A DNA stretch of 64,000 nucleotides from Nomia melanderi. Lineage: Eukaryota; Arthropoda; Insecta; Hymenoptera; Halictidae. The DNA lies in contig NW_027475143.1 of the NCBI RefSeq assembly GCF_051020985.1, positions 1,240,001 through 1,304,000 of the forward strand. Direction: 5' to 3'. Positions within the stretch are counted from its first letter, which is position 1. Every line of letters starts with the position of its first letter. The translations under genes were made by a program, and so were the position numbers. The notes beneath the pieces were generated by a model, which was not told the DNA's origin, searched no databases, and worked only from the letters and a program-made list of their open reading frames with translations. This document shows, piece by piece, positions 21,576-33,289 of this stretch.

Positions 21576-24500
21576 TGGTGATATCTCGGTTGCGATTACA
21601 CATAGCGCAATAAACCAAAGTGAATTGTCTGCAGGAAGCCTTGGCGCAAGAATCTGTTCAGCGGGATCGACCTCGGACCACCAGGGGCCGAGAAAATCAC
21701 CGTCTCATGGGGCAGGACTGACAGGGTCAGGGAAAAATCCAATATCTATCTGGTGATATCTCGGGTGCTATTATAGATAGCGCAATAAATCAAAGTGCAT
21801 TGTCTGCAGGAGGCCCTGGCGCACCAATCTGTGCGGCGGGAACGACCTCGGACCACCAGGGGCCGAGAAAATCACCGTCTCATGGGGCAGGACTGACAGG
21901 GTCTGGGAAAAATCCAATATCTATCTGGTGATATCTCGGGTCCTATTATAGATAGCGCAATAAATCAAAGTGCATTGTCTGCAGGAGGCCCTGGCGCATG
22001 AATCTGTGCAGCGGGAACGACCTCGGACCACCAGGGACCGAGAAAACCACCGTCTCATGGGGTCGGACACTCAGGGTCAGGGAAAAATCCAATATATATG
22101 TGGTGATATCTCAGGTGCTATTAGAGATAGCGCAATAAACCAAAGGGCATTGTCTGCAGGAGGCCCTGGCGCATCTATCTGTGCAGCGGGATCGACCTCG
22201 GACCACCAGGGGTCGAGAAAACCGCCGTCTCATGGGGTCTGACACTCAGGGTCAGTGAAAAATCCAATATATATCTGGTGATATCTCGGGAGCTATTACA
22301 GATAGCGCATTAAATCAAAGTGCATTGTCTGCAGGAGGCCCTAGGGTATGAATCTGTGCAGCGGGAACGACCTGGGACCACCAGGGGTCGAGAAAACCAC
22401 CGTCTCATGGGGTCTGACACTCAGGGTCAGTGAAAAATCCAATATATATCTGGTGATATCTCGGGTCCTATTACAGATAGCGCAATAAATCAAAGTGCAT
22501 TGTCTGCAGGAGGCCCTAGCGCATGAATTTGTACAGCGGGATCGACCTCGGACCACCAAGGGTCGAGAAAACCACCGATACATGGGGCCGGGCACTCAGT
22601 GTCAGGGGAAAATGCAATATATATATGGTGATATCACGGGTGCTATTACAGAAAGCGCAATAAATCAATGTGCATTGTCTGTAGGAGGCCCTGGCGCATG
22701 TATCTGTGCAGCGGGATCAACCTCGGACCACCAGGGGCCGAGAAAATCACCGTCTCATGGGGCCGGACTGTCAGGGTCAGGGAGAAAACCAATATATATC
22801 TGGTGATATCTCGGGTGCTATTAGAGATAGCGCAATAAATCAAAGTGCATTGTCTGCAGACGGACCTAGCGCATGAATCTGTGCAGCGGGATCGACCTCG
22901 GACCACCAGGGGCCGAGAAAATCACCGTCCCATGGGGCCGGACTGTCTGGGTCAGGGAAAAATCCATTATATATCTGGTGATATCTCGGGTGCTATTAGA
23001 GATAGCGCAATAAATCAAAATACATTGTCTGCAGGAGGCCCTAGCGCATGAATCTGTGCAGCGGGAACGACCTCGGACCACCAGGGGCCGAGAAAATCAC
23101 CGTCTCATGGGGCCGGACTGTCAGGGTCAGGGAGAAATCCAATATATATCTGGTGATATCTCGGGTGCTATTAGAGATAGCGCAATAAATCAAAGTGCAT
23201 TGTCTGCAGACGGACCTAGCGCATGAATCTGTGCAGCGGGATCGACCTCGGACCACCAGGGGCCGAGAAAATCACCGTCCCATGGGGCCGGACTGTCTGG
23301 GTCAGGGAAAAATCCATTATATATCTGGTGATATCTCGGGTGCTATTAGAGATAGCGCAATAAATCAAAATACATTGTCTGCAGGAGGCCCTAGCGCATG
23401 AATCTGTGCAGCGGGAACGTCCTCGGACCATCAGGGGCCGAGAAAACCACCGTCTCATGGGGTCGGACACTCAGGGTCAGAGAAAAATCCCATATAAATC
23501 TGGTGATATCTCGGGTGCTATTACAGATAGCGCAATAAACCAAAGTGCATTGTCTGCAGAAGGACCTAGCGCATGAATCTGTGCAGCGGGAACGACCTCG
23601 GACCACCAGCGGCCGAGAAAATCACCGTCTAATGGGGCCGGACTGTCATGGTCAGGGAAAAATCCGATATATATCTTGTGATATCTCGGGTGCTATTAGA
23701 GATAGTGCAATAAACCAAAGTGAATTATCAATAGGAGGCCCTGGCGAATGAATCGGTGCAGCGGGAACGACCTCGGACGACCAGGGGCCGAGAAAACCAC
23801 AGTCTCATGGGGCCGGACACTCAGGGTCAGGGTAAAATCCAATATATATCTGGTGATATCTCGGGAGCTATTACAGATGGCGCAATAAATCAAAGTGAAT
23901 TAAATGCAGGGGGCCCTGGCGCATGAATCTGTGCAGCGGGAACGACCTCGGACCACCAGGGGCCGAAAAAACTACCGTCTCATGGGGCCGGACTGTCAGG
24001 GTCAGGGAAAAATCCAATATATATCTGGTGATATCTCGGGTGCTATTAGAGCTAGCGAAATAAATCAAAGTGCATTGTCTGCAGGAGGCCCTGGCGCATG
24101 AATCTGTGCAGCGGGAACCACCTCGGACCATCAGGGGCCGAGAAAACCACCGTCTCATGGGGTCGGACACTCAGGGTCAGGGAAAAATCCCATATAAATC
24201 TGGTGATATCTCGGGTGCTATTACAGATAGCGCAATAAATCAAAGTGAATTATCTGCAGGGGGCCCTGGCGCATGAATCTGTGCAGCGGGAACTACCTCG
24301 GACCACCAGGGGCCGAGAAAACCACCGTCCGATGGGGCCGGACTTTCAGGGTCAAGGAAAAATCCAATATATATCTGGTGATATCTCGGGTGCTATTACA
24401 GATAGCGCAATAAATCAAAGTGCAAGGTCTGCAGGAGGCCCTGGCGCATGAATCTGTGCAGCGGGATCGACCTCGGACCACCAGCGGCCGAGAAAATCAC

Positions 24501-27002
24501 CGTCTCAGGGGTCCGGACTGTCAGGGTCAGGGAAAAATCCAATATATATCTGGTGATATCTCGGGTGCTATTAGAGATAGGGGAATAAATCAAAGTGAAT
24601 TGTCTGCAGGAAGCCCTGGCGCATGAATCTGTGAAGCGGGATCGACCTCGGACCACCAGGGGCCGAGAAAACTGCCGTCTCATGGGGTCGGACACTCAGG
24701 GTCAGGGAAAAATCCAATATATATCTGGTGATATCTCGGGTGCTATTACATATAGCGCAATAAATAAAAGTGCATTGTCTGTAGGAGGCCCTGGCGCATG
24801 AATCTGTTCAACGGGAACGACCTCGGACCACCAGGGGCCGAGAAAACCACAGTCTCATGGGGCCGGACACTCACGGTCAGGGGAAAATCCAATATATATC
24901 TGGTGATATCTCGGGTGCTATTAGAGATAGCGCAATAAACAAAAGTGAATTATCTGCAGGAGGCCCTGGCGCATGAATCTGTGCAGCGGGAACGACCTCG
25001 GACCACCAGGGGCCGCGAAAACCACCGTCTCATGGGGCCGGACACTCAGGGTCAGGGAAAAATCCAATATATATCTGGTGATATCTCGGGTGCTATTAGA
25101 GATAGCGCAATAAACCAAGTGAGTTATCTGCAGGAGGCCCTGGCGCCTGAATCTGTGAAGCGGGAACGACCTCGGACCACCATGGGCCGAAAAAACCACA
25201 TTCTCATGGGGCCGGACACTCAGGGTCAGGGGAATATCCAATATATATCTGGTGATATCTCGGGTGCTATTAGAGATAGCGCAATAAACCAAAGTGAATT
25301 ATCTGCAGGAGGCCCTGGCGCATGAATCTGTGCAGCGGGAACGACCTCGGACCACCAGGGTCCGAGAAAATCACAGTCTCATGGAGCCGGACACTCAGGG
25401 TCAGGGGAATATCCAATATATATCTGGTGATATCTCGGGTGCTATTAGAGATAGCGCAATAAATCAAAGTGCATTGTCTGTAGGAGGCCCTGGCGCATGA
25501 ATCTGTACAGCGGGAACGACCTCGGACCACCAAGGGCCGAGAAAACCGCCGTCTCATGGGGCCGGACACTCAGGGTCAGTGAAAAATATAATATATATCT
25601 GGTGATATCTCGGGTGCTATTACAGATAGCGCAATAAATCAAACTGCATTGTCTGTAGGAGGCCCTGGCGCATGAATCTGTGCAGCGGGAACGACCTCGG
25701 ACCACCAGGGTCCGAGAAAATCACAGTCTCATGGAGCCGGACACTCAGGGTCAGGGGAATATCCAATATATATCTGGTGATATCTTGGGTGCAATTTGAG
25801 ATAGCGCAATAAACCAAAGAGAATTATCTGCAGGTTGCCCTGGCGCATGAATCTGTGCAACCGGAACGACCTCGGACCACCAGGGGCCCAGAAAACCACA
25901 GTCTCATGGGGCCGGAAACTCAGGGTCAGGGAAAAATCCAATATATATCTGGTGATATCTCGGGTGCTATTAGAGATAGCGCAATAAACCAAGTGAGTTA
26001 TCTGCAGGAGGCCCTGGCGCCTGAATCTGTGCAGCGGGAACGACCTCGGACCACCAGGGGCCGAAAAAACCACATTCTCATGGGGCCGGACACTCAGGGT
26101 CAGGGGAAAATCCAATATATATCTGGTGATATCTCGGGTGCTATTAGAGATAGCGCAATAAACCAAAGTGAATTATCTGCAGGAGGCCCTGGCGCATGCA
26201 TCTGTGCAGCGGGAACGACCTCGGACCACCAGGGGCCGAGAAAACCACCGGCTCATGGGGCCGGACACTCTGGGTCAGGGAAAAATCCAATATATATGTG
26301 GTGATATCCCGGGTGCTATTACAGATAGCGCAATAAATCAAGGTGCATTGTCTGTAGGAGGCCCTGACGCATGAATCTGTGCAGCGGGAACGACCTCGGA
26401 CCACCAGGGGCCGAGAAAACTACAGTCTCATGGGGCCGGACACTCAGAGTCTGGGGAAAGTCTAATATATATCTGGTGATATCTCGGGTCCTATTACAGA
26501 TAGCGAAATAAACCAAAGTGAATTATCTGCAGGAGGCCCTGGCGCCTGAATCTGTGCAGCGGGAACGACCTCGGACCAACAGGGGCCGAAAAAACCACAT
26601 TCTCATGGGGCCGGACACTCAGGGTCAGGGGAAAATACAATATATATCTGGTGATATCTCGGGTGCTATTACAGATAGCGCAATAAACCAAAGTGAGTTA
26701 TCTGCAGGAGGCCCTGGCGCCTGAATCTGAGCAGCGGGAACGACCTCGGACCACCAGGGGCCGAGAAAACCACAGTCTCATGAGGCCGGACACTCAGGTT
26801 CAGGGAAAAATCCAATATATATCTGGTGATATCTCGGGTGCTATTAAAGATAGCGCAAGAAATCAAAGTGCATTGTCTGTAGGAGGCCCTGACGCATGAA
26901 TCTGTGCAGCGGGAACGACCTCGGACCACCAGGTGCCGAGAAAACCACAGTCTCATGGGGCCGGACACTCAGGGTCAGGGGAAAATCCAATATATATCTG
27001 GT

Positions 27003-27177
27003 GATATCTCGGGTGCTATTAGAGATAGCGCAATAAACCAAAGTGAATTATCTGCAGGAGGCCCTGGCGCATGAATCTGTGCAACGGGAACGTCCTCGGA
27101 CCACCAGGCGCCGAGTAAACCACAGTCTCATGGGGCCGGACACTCAGGGTCAGGGTAAAATCCAATATATATCTGGT
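27003..27177. repeat. Representative 175-bp monomer (EcoRV phase)
   Basis: This unit runs from one GATATC to the base before the next, which lies exactly 175 bp on at 27178. In order it holds GATATC, hairpin 2 (GCTAT, loop, ATAGC), an A-rich linker, the G+C-rich GGAGGCCCTGGCGC stretch, CAGCGGGAACG, hairpin 1 (CTCGG to CCGAG), the CATGGGGCCGGACACTCAGG block, and an A+T stretch with CCAATATATATC leading to the next GATATC. A consensus counted by hand is about 53% G+C with 9 CpGs. The two hairpin centres are about 92 and 83 bp apart around the repeat, close to half-monomer spacing. Confidence 0.9.
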
Positions 27178-27364
27178 GATATCTCTGGTGCTATTAGAGA
27201 TAGCGCAATAAACCAAAGTGAATTATCTGCAGGAGGCCCTGGCGCATGAATCTGTGCAACGGGAACGACCTCGGACCACCAGGGGCCAAGAAAACCACAG
27301 TCTCATGGGGCCGGACACTCAGGGTCAGGGGAAAATCCAATATATATCTGGTGATATCTCGGGT

Positions 27365-27379
27365 GCTATTAGAGATAGC
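27365..27379. other. Hairpin 2 dyad beside the EcoRV site
   Basis: GCTAT and ATAGC form a 5-bp perfect inverted repeat around a 5-base loop, about 12 bp downstream of the start of GATATC. The loop is TAGAG here and TACAG in the other main monomer class, so this common array-wide polymorphism lies in the loop while both arms are usually kept. Occasional monomers break an arm (TCCTATT near 22468, GATATCGCAG near 251). Confidence 0.7.
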
Positions 27380-27435
27380 GCAATAAATCAAAGTGCATTG
27401 TCTGTAGGAGGCCCTGGCGCATGAATCTGTGCAGC

Positions 27436-30233
27436 GGGAACCACCTCGGACCACCAGGGTCCGAGAAAGTCACAGTCTCATGGGGCCGGACTCTCAGGGT
27501 CAGGGGAAAATCCAATATATATCTGGTGATATCTCGGGTGCTATTAGAGATAGCGCAATAAACCAAAGTGAATTATCTGCAGGAGGCCCTGGCGCATGAA
27601 ACAGTGCAACGGGAACGACCTCGGACCACCAGGCGCCGAGAAAACCACAGTCTCATGGGGCCGGACACTCAGGGTCAGGGGAAAATCCAATATATATCTG
27701 GTGATATCTCGGGTGCTATTAGAGATAGCGCAATAAACCAAGTGAGTTATCTGCAGGAGGCCCTGGCGCCTGAATCTGTGAAGCGGGAACGACCTCGGAC
27801 CACCATGGGCCGAAAAAACCACATTCTCATGGGGCCGGACACTCAGGGTCAGGGGAAAATCCAATATATATCTGGTGATATCTCGGGTGCTATTAGAGAT
27901 AGCGCAATAAACCAAAGTGAATTATCTGCAGGAGGCCCTGGCGCATGAATCTGTGCAGCGGGAACGACCTCGGACCACCAGGGTCCGAGAAAATCACAGT
28001 CTCATGGAGCCGGACACTCAGGGTCAGGGGAATACCCAATATATATCTGGTGATATCTCGGGTGCTATTAGAGATAGCGCAATAAATCAAAGTGCATTGT
28101 CTGTAGGAGGCCCTGGCGCATGAATCTGTACAGCGGGAACGACCTCGGACCACCAAGGGCCGAGAAAACCGCCGTCTCATGGGGCCGGACACTCAGGGTC
28201 AGTGAAAAATATAATATATATCTGGTGATATCTCGGGTGCTATTACAGATAGCGCAATAAATCAAACTGCATTGTCTGTAGGAGGCCCTGGCGCATGAAT
28301 CTGTGCAGCGGGAACGACCTCGGACCACCAGGGTCCGAGAAAATCACAGTCTCATGGAGCCGGACACTCAGGGTCAGGGGAATATCCAATATATATCTGG
28401 TGATATCTTGGGTGCAATTTGAGATAGCGCAATAAACCAAAGAGAATTATCTGCAGGTTGCCCTGGCGCATGAATCTGTGCAACCGGAACGACCTCGGAC
28501 CACCAGGGGCCCAGAAAACCACAGTCTCATGGGGCCGGACACTCAGGGTCAGGGAAAAATCCAATATATATCTGGTGATATCTTGGGTGCTATTAGAGAT
28601 AGCGCAATAAGCCAAAGTGAATTATTTGCAGGAGGCCCTGGCGCATGAATCTGTGCTGCGGGAACGACCTTGGACCACCAGGGGCCGAGACAACCACCGT
28701 CTCATGGGGCCGGACACTCAGGGTCAGGGTAAAATCCAATATATATCTGGTGATATCTCGTGTGCTATTACATATAGCGCAATCAATCAAAGTGCATTGT
28801 CTGTAGGAGGCCCTGGCGCATGAATCTGTACAGCGGGAACCACCTCGGACCACCAGGGTCCGAGAAAGTCACAGTCTCATGGGGCCGGACTCTCAGGGTC
28901 AGGGGAAAATCCAATATATATCTGGTGATATCTCGGGTGCTATTAGAGATAGCGCAATAAACCAAAGTGAATTATCTGCAGGAGGCCCTGGCGCATGAAA
29001 CAGTGCAACGGGAACGACCTCGGACCACCAGGCGCCGAGAAAACCACAGTCTCATGGGGCCGGACACTCAGGGTCAGGGGAAAATCCAATATATATCTGG
29101 TGATATCTCGGGTGCTATTAGAGATAGCGCAATAAACCAAGTGAGTTATCTGCAGGAGGCCCTGGCGCCTGAATCTGTGAAGCGGGAACGACCTCGGACC
29201 ACCATGGGCCGAAAAAACCACATTCTCATGGGGCCGGACACTCAGGGTCAGGGGAAAATCCAATATATATCTGGTGATATCTCGGGTGCTATTAGAGATA
29301 GCGCAATAAACCAAAGTGAATTATCTGCAGGAGGCCCTGGCGCATGAATCTGTGCAGCGGGAACGACCTCGGACCACCAGGGTCCGAGAAAATCACAGTC
29401 TCATGGAGCCGGACACTCAGGGTCAGGGGAATACCCAATATATATCTGGTGATATCTCGGGTGCTATTAGAGATAGCGCAATAAATCAAAGTGCATTGTC
29501 TGTAGGAGGCCCTGGCGCATGAATCTGTACAGCGGGAACGACCTCGGACCACCAAGGGCCGAGAAAACCGCCGTCTCATGGGGCCGGACACTCAGGGTCA
29601 GTGAAAAATATAATATATATCTGGTGATATCTCGGGTGCTATTACAGATAGCGCAATAAATCAAACTGCATTGTCTGTAGGAGGCCCTGGCGCATGAATC
29701 TGTGCAGCGGGAACGACCTCGGACCACCAGGGTCCGAGAAAATCACAGTCTCATGGAGCCGGACACTCAGGGTCAGGGGAATATCCAATATATATCTGGT
29801 GATATCTTGGGTGCAATTTGAGATAGCGCAATAAACCAAAGAGAATTATCTGCAGGTTGCCCTGGCGCATGAATCTGTGCAACCGGAACGACCTCGGACC
29901 ACCAGGGGCCCAGAAAACCACAGTCTCATGGGGCCGGACACTCAGGGTCAGGGAAAAATCCAATATATATCTGGTGATATCTTGGGTGCTATTAGAGATA
30001 GCGCAATAAGCCAAAGTGAATTATTTGCAGGAGGCCCTGGCGCATGAATCTGTGCTGCGGGAACGACCTTGGACCACCAGGGGCCGAGACAACCACCGTC
30101 TCATGGGGCCGGACACTCAGGGTCAGGGTAAAATCCAATATATATCTGGTGATATCTCGTGTGCTATTACATATAGCGCAATCAATCAAAGTGCATTGTC
30201 TGTAGGAGGCCCTGGCGCATGAATCTGTACAGC
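27436..30233. repeat. 1399-bp (8-monomer) tandem pair
   Basis: 27436-28834 and 28835-30233 are direct tandem copies at +1399, one base short of 8 x 175 because each holds a 174-bp CCAAGTGAGTT monomer. Shared rare variants include ATGAAACAGTGCAACGGG, GGGGAATACCC, GTGAAAAATATAAT, TTGGGTGCAATTTGAG and TCTGTGCTGCGGG. The second unit ends in GGGAACGACC where the first ends in GGGAACCACC. Confidence 0.85.
27445..27465. other. Hairpin 1 dyad, perfectly paired version
   Basis: Left arm CTCGGACC, loop ACCAG and right arm GGTCCGAG form an 8-bp perfect inverted repeat. Most monomers carry GGGCCGAG in the right arm, which leaves one A-G mismatch inside an otherwise intact 8-bp stem. The perfect GGGTCCGAG form recurs, for example near 2765, 13795, 19045, 25345, 25706, 27975 and 47565. 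Such dyads could extrude as cruciforms or fold in a transcript; this is inference from sequence alone. Confidence 0.75.
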
Positions 30234-31738
30234 GGGAACGACCTCGGACCACCAGGGGCCGAGAAAACCACCGTCTCATTGGGCCGGACACTCAGGGTCA
30301 GTGAAAAATCCAATATATATCTGGTGATATCACGGGTGCTATTACAGATAGCGCCATAAACCAAAGTGCATTGTCTGTAGGAGGCCCTGGCGCATGAATC
30401 TGTGCAGCGGGAACGACCTCGGACCACCAGTGGCCGAGAAAACCACCGTCTCATGGGGCCGGACACTCAGGGTCAGGGAAAAATCCAATATATATCTGGT
30501 GATATCTCGGGTGCTATTAGAGATAGCGCAATAAACCAAGTGAGTTATCTGCAGGAGGCCCTGGCGCCTGAATCTGTGCAGCGGGAACGACCTCGGACCA
30601 CCAGGGGCCGAAAAAACCACATTCTCATGGGGCCGGACACTCAGGGTCAGGGGAAAATCCAATATATATCTGGTGATATCTCGGGTGCTATTAGAGATAG
30701 CGCAATAAACCAAAGTGAATTATCTGCAGGAGGCCCTGGCGCATGCATCTGTGCAGCGGGAACGACCTCGGACCACCAGGGGCCGAGAAAACCACCGGCT
30801 CATGGGGCCGGACACTCTGGGTCAGGGAAAAATCCAATATATATGTGGTGATATCCCGGGTGCTATTACAGATAGCGCAATAAATCAAGGTGCATTGTCT
30901 GTAGGAGGCCCTGACGCATGAATCTGTGCAGCGGGAACGACCTCGGACCACCAGGGGCCGAGAAAACTACAGTCTCATGGGGCCGGACACTCAGAGTCTG
31001 GGGAAAATCTAATATATATCTGGTGATATCTCGGGTCCTATTACAGATAGCGAAATAAACCAAAGTGAATTATCTGCAGGAGGCCCTGGCGCATGAATCT
31101 GTGCAGCGGGAACGACCTCGGTCCACCAGGGGCCGAGAAAACCACCGTCTCATGGGGCTGGACACTCAGGGTGAGGGAAATATCCAATATATATCTGGTG
31201 ATATCTCGGGTGCTATTACAGATAGCGCAATAAATCAAAGTGCATTGTCTGTAGGAGGCCCTGGCGCATGAATCTGTGCAGCGGGAACGACCTCGGACCA
31301 CCAGGGGCTGAGAAAACCAGTCTCATGGGGCCGGACACTCAGGGTCAGGGGAAAATCCAATATATATCTGGTGATATCTCGGGTGCTATTACAGATAGCG
31401 CAGTAAATCAAAGTGCATTGTCTGTAGGAGGCCCTGGCGCATGAATCTGTGCAGCGGGAACGACCTCGGACCACCAGGGGCCGAGAAAACCACCGTCTCA
31501 TGGGGCCGGACACTCAGGGTCAGGGGAAAATACAATATATATCTGGTGATATCTCGGATGCTATTACAGATAGCGCAATAAACCAAAGTGAGTTATCTGC
31601 AGGAGGCCCTGGCGCCTGAATCTGAGCAGCGGGAACGACCTCGGACCACCAGGGGCCGAGAAAACCACCGTCTCATGGGGCCGGACACTCAGGGTCAGGG
31701 GAAAATCCAATATATATGTGGTGATATCCCGGGTGCTA

Positions 31739-33140
31739 TTACAGATAGCGCAATAAATCAAGGTGCATTGTCTGTAGGAGGCCCTGGCGCATGAATCTGT
31801 GCAGCGGGAACGACCTCGGAACACCAGGGGCCGAGAAAACCACCGTCTCATGGGGCTGGACACTCAGGGTCAGGGAAATATCCAATATATATCTGGTGAT
31901 ATCTCGGGTGCTATTAGAGATAGCGCAATAAATCAAAGCACATTGTCTGTAGGAGGCCCTGGCGCATGAATCTGTACAGCGGGATCGACCTCGGACCACC
32001 AGGGGCCGAGAAAACCGCCGTCTCATGGGGCCGGACACTCAGGGTCAGTGAAAAATCCAATATATTTCTGGTGATATCTCGGGTGCTATTACAGATAGCG
32101 CCATAAACCAAAGTGCATTGTCTGTAGGAGGCCCTGGCGCATGAATCTGTGCAGCGGGAACGACCTCGGACCAATCAGGGGCCGAGACAACCACCGTCTC
32201 ATGGGACGGGACACTCAGGGTCAGGGTAAAATCCAATATATATCTGGTGATATCTCGGGTGCTATTACATATAGCGCAATAAATCAAAGTGCAATGTCTG
32301 TAGGAGGCCGTGGCGCATGAATCTGTGCAGCGGGAACGACCTCGGACCACCAGGGGCCGAGAAAACCACCGTCTCATGGGGCTGGACACTCAGGGTCAGG
32401 GAAATATCCAATATATATCTGGTGATATCTCGGGTGCTATTAGAGATAGCGCAATAAATCAAAGCGCATTGTCTGTAGGAGGCCCTGGCGCATGAGTCTG
32501 TACAGCGGGAACGACCTCGGACCACCAGGGGCCGAGAAAACCACCGTCTCATGGGGCCGGACACTCAGGGTCAGTGAAAAATCCAATATATTTCTGGTGA
32601 TATCTCGGGTGCTATTACAGATAGCGCCATAAACCAAAGTGCATTGTCTGTAGGAGGCCCTGGCGCATGAATCTGTGCAGCGGGAACGACCTCGGACCAA
32701 TCAGGGGCCGAGACAACCACCGTCTCATGGGACGGGACACTCAGGTTCAGGGTAAAATCCAATATATATCTGGTGATATCTCGGGTGCTATTACATATAG
32801 CGCAATAAATCAAAGTGCATTGTCTGTAGGAGGCCCTGGCGCATGAATCTGTGCAGCGGGAATGACCTCGGACCACCAGGGGCCGAGAAAACCACCGGCT
32901 CATGGTGCCGGACACTCTGCGTCAGGGAAAAATCCAATATATATGTGGTGATATCCCGGGTGCTATTACAGATAGCGCAATAAATCAAGGTGCATTGTCT
33001 GTAGGAGGCCCTGGCGCATGAATCTGTGCAGCGGGAACGACCTCGGAACACCAGGGGCCGAGAAAACCACCGTCTCATGGGGCTGGACACTCAGGGTCAG
33101 GGAAATATCCAATATATATCTGGTGATATCTCGGGTGCTA
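31739..33140. repeat. 1227-bp (7-monomer) higher-order repeat, first occurrence
   Basis: The unit 31739-32965 restarts at 32966 (+1227) with GGTGATATCCCGGG, CAAGGTGC, CCTCGGAACACC and GGGCTGGAC. It contains two 176-bp GACCAATCAGG monomers 526 bp apart, so a 3-monomer duplication is nested in the 7-monomer unit. The repeat breaks off near 33290. Confidence 0.85.
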
Positions 33141-33289
33141 TTAGAGATAGCGCAATAAATCAAAGCACATTGTCTGTAGGAGGCCCTGGCGCATGAATCT
33201 GTACAGCGGGATCGACCTCGGACCACCAGGGGCCGAGAAAACCGCCGTCTCATGGGGCCGGACACTCAGGGTCAGTGAAAAATCCAATA

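Larger units (their letters stand above)
19061..25569. repeat. Superrepeat III, a second and independent deletion derivative
   Basis: Segments of I: 19061-19318 (+14179), 19320-19966 (+13478), 19980-21420 (+13128), 21430-22156 (+12078), 22172-22480 (+11728), a short piece related to about 3930-4080, 22690-23850 (+12078) and 23866-25569 (+11553). Its deletions differ from those of II except that both lack long parts of 4.9-10.6 kb. It passes into a new monomer family after 25569, where GTCAGTGAAAAATATAAT appears. Confidence 0.8.
25570..33289. repeat. Central homogeneous family, founder region
   Basis: Monomers here mostly share GGGAACGACC, ACACTCAGG and CCACAGTCTC or CCACCGTCTC. The TTCAGCGGGATCG and CTGTCAGG types common to the left are rare. 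It holds the 1399-bp tandem pair, a repeat of about 25980-26500 at about 30527-31050 (+4547), and the first 1227-bp HOR. Much of 29250-33290 is copied again at 40450-45530. Confidence 0.75.

Noticed and set aside
25855..26304. Plus-strand open frame of 149 codons repeated at 30402, 37225, 41599, 42648 and 48597, suggesting a gene family
   Set aside because: Its copies are explained by block duplications, and its length by a 174-bp monomer that removes the frame shift. The opposite strand is also open over the same bases.
26634..26650. CCAAT and TATATAT together as a promoter in each monomer
   Set aside because: It is a simple A+T stretch present in about 366 tandem copies, with no other promoter element or transcript evidence.
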